6,235 nucleotides of DNA from an uncultured Collinsella sp. (GTDB taxonomy: Bacteria; Actinomycetota; Coriobacteriia; Coriobacteriales; Coriobacteriaceae), in NCBI GenBank assembly GCA_900765185.1, contig CAAFQT010000128.1, positions 1-6,235 on the forward strand, in the 5' to 3' direction. Position numbers and translations under genes: made by a program. Within the stretch, counting starts at the first letter, position 1. Every line of letters begins with the position of its first letter. The notes beneath the pieces are model-generated. The model made no database searches. It was given only the letters and a program-made list of their open reading frames with translations, and was not told where the DNA came from. Shown piece by piece: positions 4,636 to 6,235 of this stretch.

Positions 4636-6099
4636 ATGAGCTCTGAAAAACGAGGAACGATCGGTTCGTTCGCTCTGCTGGGCATGACGGTCGCCGCCGT
4701 GTTCGGTATCAAGAACATCATCAACAACAACGCGGCCATCGGCTTGGCAGCTGCGCCGTCGTTCTTCTTCGCCACGCTTTTGTACTTTGTCCCCTATACC
4801 CTGGTTACCGCCGAGTTCGTCGGCCTCAACAAGGACTCCGAGTCGGGCGTGTACGCATGGGTTAAGACCTCGATGGGTGGTCGCTGGGCGTTCCTGACGG
4901 CATTTAGCTACTGGTTCGTTAACCTGTTCTTCTTTGCGTCCGTCCTGCCCAATGTCATCATCTACGCGAGCTACGTGTTCTTTGGTGCCAACGCCGAGCT
5001 TTCGCAGCTGTGGATCACCATTATCGAGATCGTCGTCTTTGCTATCGCCACGTGGGTTTCGACCAAGGGCGCTAAGTGGATCGGCTCCATTTCCTCCTTC
5101 GGTTCGACCGCGGCTCTCGGCCTGACCGCCGTGTTCATCCTGCTGTCCCTAGCTGCTGCCTTTGGCGGCGTTGAGTTCGCTACGGCTCCTACTCCCGCTA
5201 ACATGGCTCCCGACATGAGCAACTTCGCAACTGCGTGGGGCTTCTTCGGTACGCTTGCCTGGATCATCCAGGGCGTTGGCGGCGCTGAGTCTGTCGGCGT
5301 GTTCCTTAACGACCTTAAGGGTGGCGTCAAGGCCTTCGTGCGCACCGTCGTTATCGCCGGCCTGACCATCGGCCTTCTGTATGCAGGCGCTTCGCTGCTG
5401 GTTAACCTGTTCATCCCCGAGGGCGGCGTTGCCATCTCCACCGGTATCTTCGACGTATTCGGCGCTGTCTTTGCCCACTTTGGCATTCCCATGGAAGTGT
5501 CCACGCGCGTCATCGGCCTGATCCTTCTCGCCGCTACGCTGGGCTCCCTCATGATGTGGACCTCCGCTCCCATCAAGGTCTTCTTCACCGAGATCCCCAA
5601 GGGCGTCTTTGGTAGCAAGATCGTCGAGCTCAACGAGCACGGCATTCCTGCCCGCGCTGCCTGGCTGCAGTTCGCCATCGTCGTCCCCATCCTGATCATC
5701 CCGGCCCTGGGCTCCGGTAACCTCGACGACCTGCTCATGATCGTCACCAATATGACGGCTGCCACCGCTCTGCTCCCGCCGCTGCTGATCCTGCTTGCCT
5801 ACTTTATGCTGCGTAAGAACTTCGATGCTGCTCCCCGTGGCTTCCGCATGGGCTCGCGCAGCTTTGGCCTGGTCGTTGCCGCATTCCTGCTTGTGGTCTT
5901 CTGCTTCGTGCTTATCTGCGGCACCATTCCGCTCGATCAGCCGCTGTGGTTGACGCTGGTCTACAACGTTGGCGGTGTGGTTGTCTTCCTGGGCCTTGCC
6001 GTGATGTGGTACAACCGCTATATCAACCGTCTGCGCGAGACCGATCCCGAGGCCGCCGAGAACGAGCTTCGCCCCTCCGTCCTCGACATGATGGAGTAG
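4636..6099 (+). CDS. APC-superfamily permease, YgjI/YjeM-like (amino-acid-type transporter)
   Basis: This integral cytoplasmic-membrane transporter has 487 residues, normal for the amino acid-polyamine-organocation superfamily. About 12 hydrophobic segments are visible, roughly at 10-31, 36-60, 86-116, 123-141, 150-177, 199-221, 234-258, 287-310, 341-357, 363-392, 409-429 and 437-459. The first contains a glycine/polar break (FGIKNIINNN) and the sixth a GVGGAES break, in the places where APC proteins have unwound substrate-binding helices. The charged loop ending in HGIPARAAWLQ before helix 10 is also typical. It resembles the glutamate/GABA-antiporter-like branch (YjeM, YgjI) more than any sugar carrier. 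In E. coli, ygjI follows ebgC directly, so the order here is the same. It follows ebgC by 153 bp and ends at the operon terminator. Substrate and mechanism (symport or exchange) cannot be read from sequence. Import of the galactosidase substrate, or exchange of a product, is inference. Confidence 0.85.
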   Translation: MSSEKRGTIGSFALLGMTVAAVFGIKNIINNNAAIGLAAAPSFFFATLLYFVPYTLVTAEFVGLNKDSESGVYAWVKTSMGGRWAFLTAFSYWFVNLFFFASVLPNVIIYASYVFFGANAELSQLWITIIEIVVFAIATWVSTKGAKWIGSISSFGSTAALGLTAVFILLSLAAAFGGVEFATAPTPANMAPDMSNFATAWGFFGTLAWIIQGVGGAESVGVFLNDLKGGVKAFVRTVVIAGLTIGLLYAGASLLVNLFIPEGGVAISTGIFDVFGAVFAHFGIPMEVSTRVIGLILLAATLGSLMMWTSAPIKVFFTEIPKGVFGSKIVELNEHGIPARAAWLQFAIVVPILIIPALGSGNLDDLLMIVTNMTAATALLPPLLILLAYFMLRKNFDAAPRGFRMGSRSFGLVVAAFLLVVFCFVLICGTIPLDQPLWLTLVYNVGGVVVFLGLAVMWYNRYINRLRETDPEAAENELRPSVLDMME

Positions 6100-6146
6100 T
6101 GGCTAGGATTAATCTACGGCTGTGGAATAAATCGATTTCCTTTCCT

Positions 6147-6176
6147 AAGGAGGGGCCTTACGAGGCCCCTCCTTTT
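6147..6176 (+). terminator. Strong intrinsic terminator of the ebg operon
   Basis: AAGGAGGGGCCT (6147-6158) and AGGCCCCTCCTT (6163-6174) form a perfect 12-bp stem closed by a TACG tetraloop, followed by TTTT (6173-6176, the first two in the stem) and AATA. It lies 48 nt after the transporter stop codon. On the opposite strand the stem is not followed by a T-run, so it acts mainly on plus-strand transcription. Confidence 0.9.
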
Positions 6177-6235
6177 AATATGAGCAGGACATTGTCAAGA
6201 GGCAAAATCGGGCCTGGCCCCAACGATATGGGGTC
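6177..6235. other. Unassigned tail after the terminator
   Basis: No gene is visible in the last 59 bases. GGCCCC (6216-6221) and GGGGTC (6230-6235) can pair with an 8-nt loop, one pair being G·U, and run into the window edge. TGTCAA at 6193-6198 reads TTGACA on the minus strand, but no -10 lies at the right distance. The stretch could belong to the next locus or to the end of a repeat. Confidence 0.4.

Noticed and set aside
4620..4646. Eight-residue mini-ORF overlapping the transporter start
   Set aside because: It starts at ATG 4620 without a Shine-Dalgarno site and ends at TGA 4646; most likely chance, since GGAGGG serves the ATG at 4636.
4971..5765. Minus-strand open frame of 264 codons opposite the transporter
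   Set aside because: Antisense shadow of a membrane-protein gene; no hydrophobic or conserved pattern and no plausible start context.

Overview
The window holds a compact β-galactoside-utilisation locus laid out like the Escherichia coli ebg region. A LacI-family repressor (ebgR-like, minus strand, cut by the left edge) is divergent from a plus-strand run of three genes: the large catalytic subunit of an Ebg-type β-galactosidase (ebgA), its small accessory subunit (ebgC), and an APC-superfamily membrane transporter similar to E. coli YgjI/YjeM. The run closes with a strong intrinsic terminator. GC content is high (about 60 % by eye), codon use favours C/G at third positions, and Shine-Dalgarno sites are strong. 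This fits a high-GC Gram-positive, and a gut Coriobacteriia such as Collinsella is my best guess. That is an impression; nothing in the window proves the taxon.

Region by region. 1-638: repressor with DNA-binding domain, hinge helix and the first part of the sugar-binding domain. 639-1014: a gene-free 376-bp regulatory region. Its promoter-proximal third carries three identical 14-bp operators (ACAACCGGTTGCAC) at 45- and 42-bp spacing; two of them cover the proposed -35 and start-site zones of the ebgA promoter. A nested 16-bp perfect palindrome and a separate 18-bp near-palindrome lie just upstream. 1015-4023: ebgA. 4027-4482: ebgC, 3 nt after the ebgA stop, with its Shine-Dalgarno site inside the last ebgA codons. 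4483-4635: a structured 153-bp intercistronic gap. 4636-6099: the transporter. 6147-6176: terminator. 6177-6235: short unassigned tail.

How the parts should work together (inference): the transporter brings in a small substrate, cytoplasmic EbgA/EbgC cleaves its β-galactosyl bond, and the divergent repressor holds the operon off by binding the three-operator array until an inducer appears. The most interesting points are the operator architecture; retention in EbgA of the two residues (Asp and Trp) whose mutation lets E. coli Ebg use lactose, which suggests that lactose is not the natural substrate; loss in EbgC of polar residues thought to form the cupin-like metal pocket; and the pairing of a β-galactosidase with an amino-acid-type transporter, which raises the possibility of a galactosylated amino acid as substrate.
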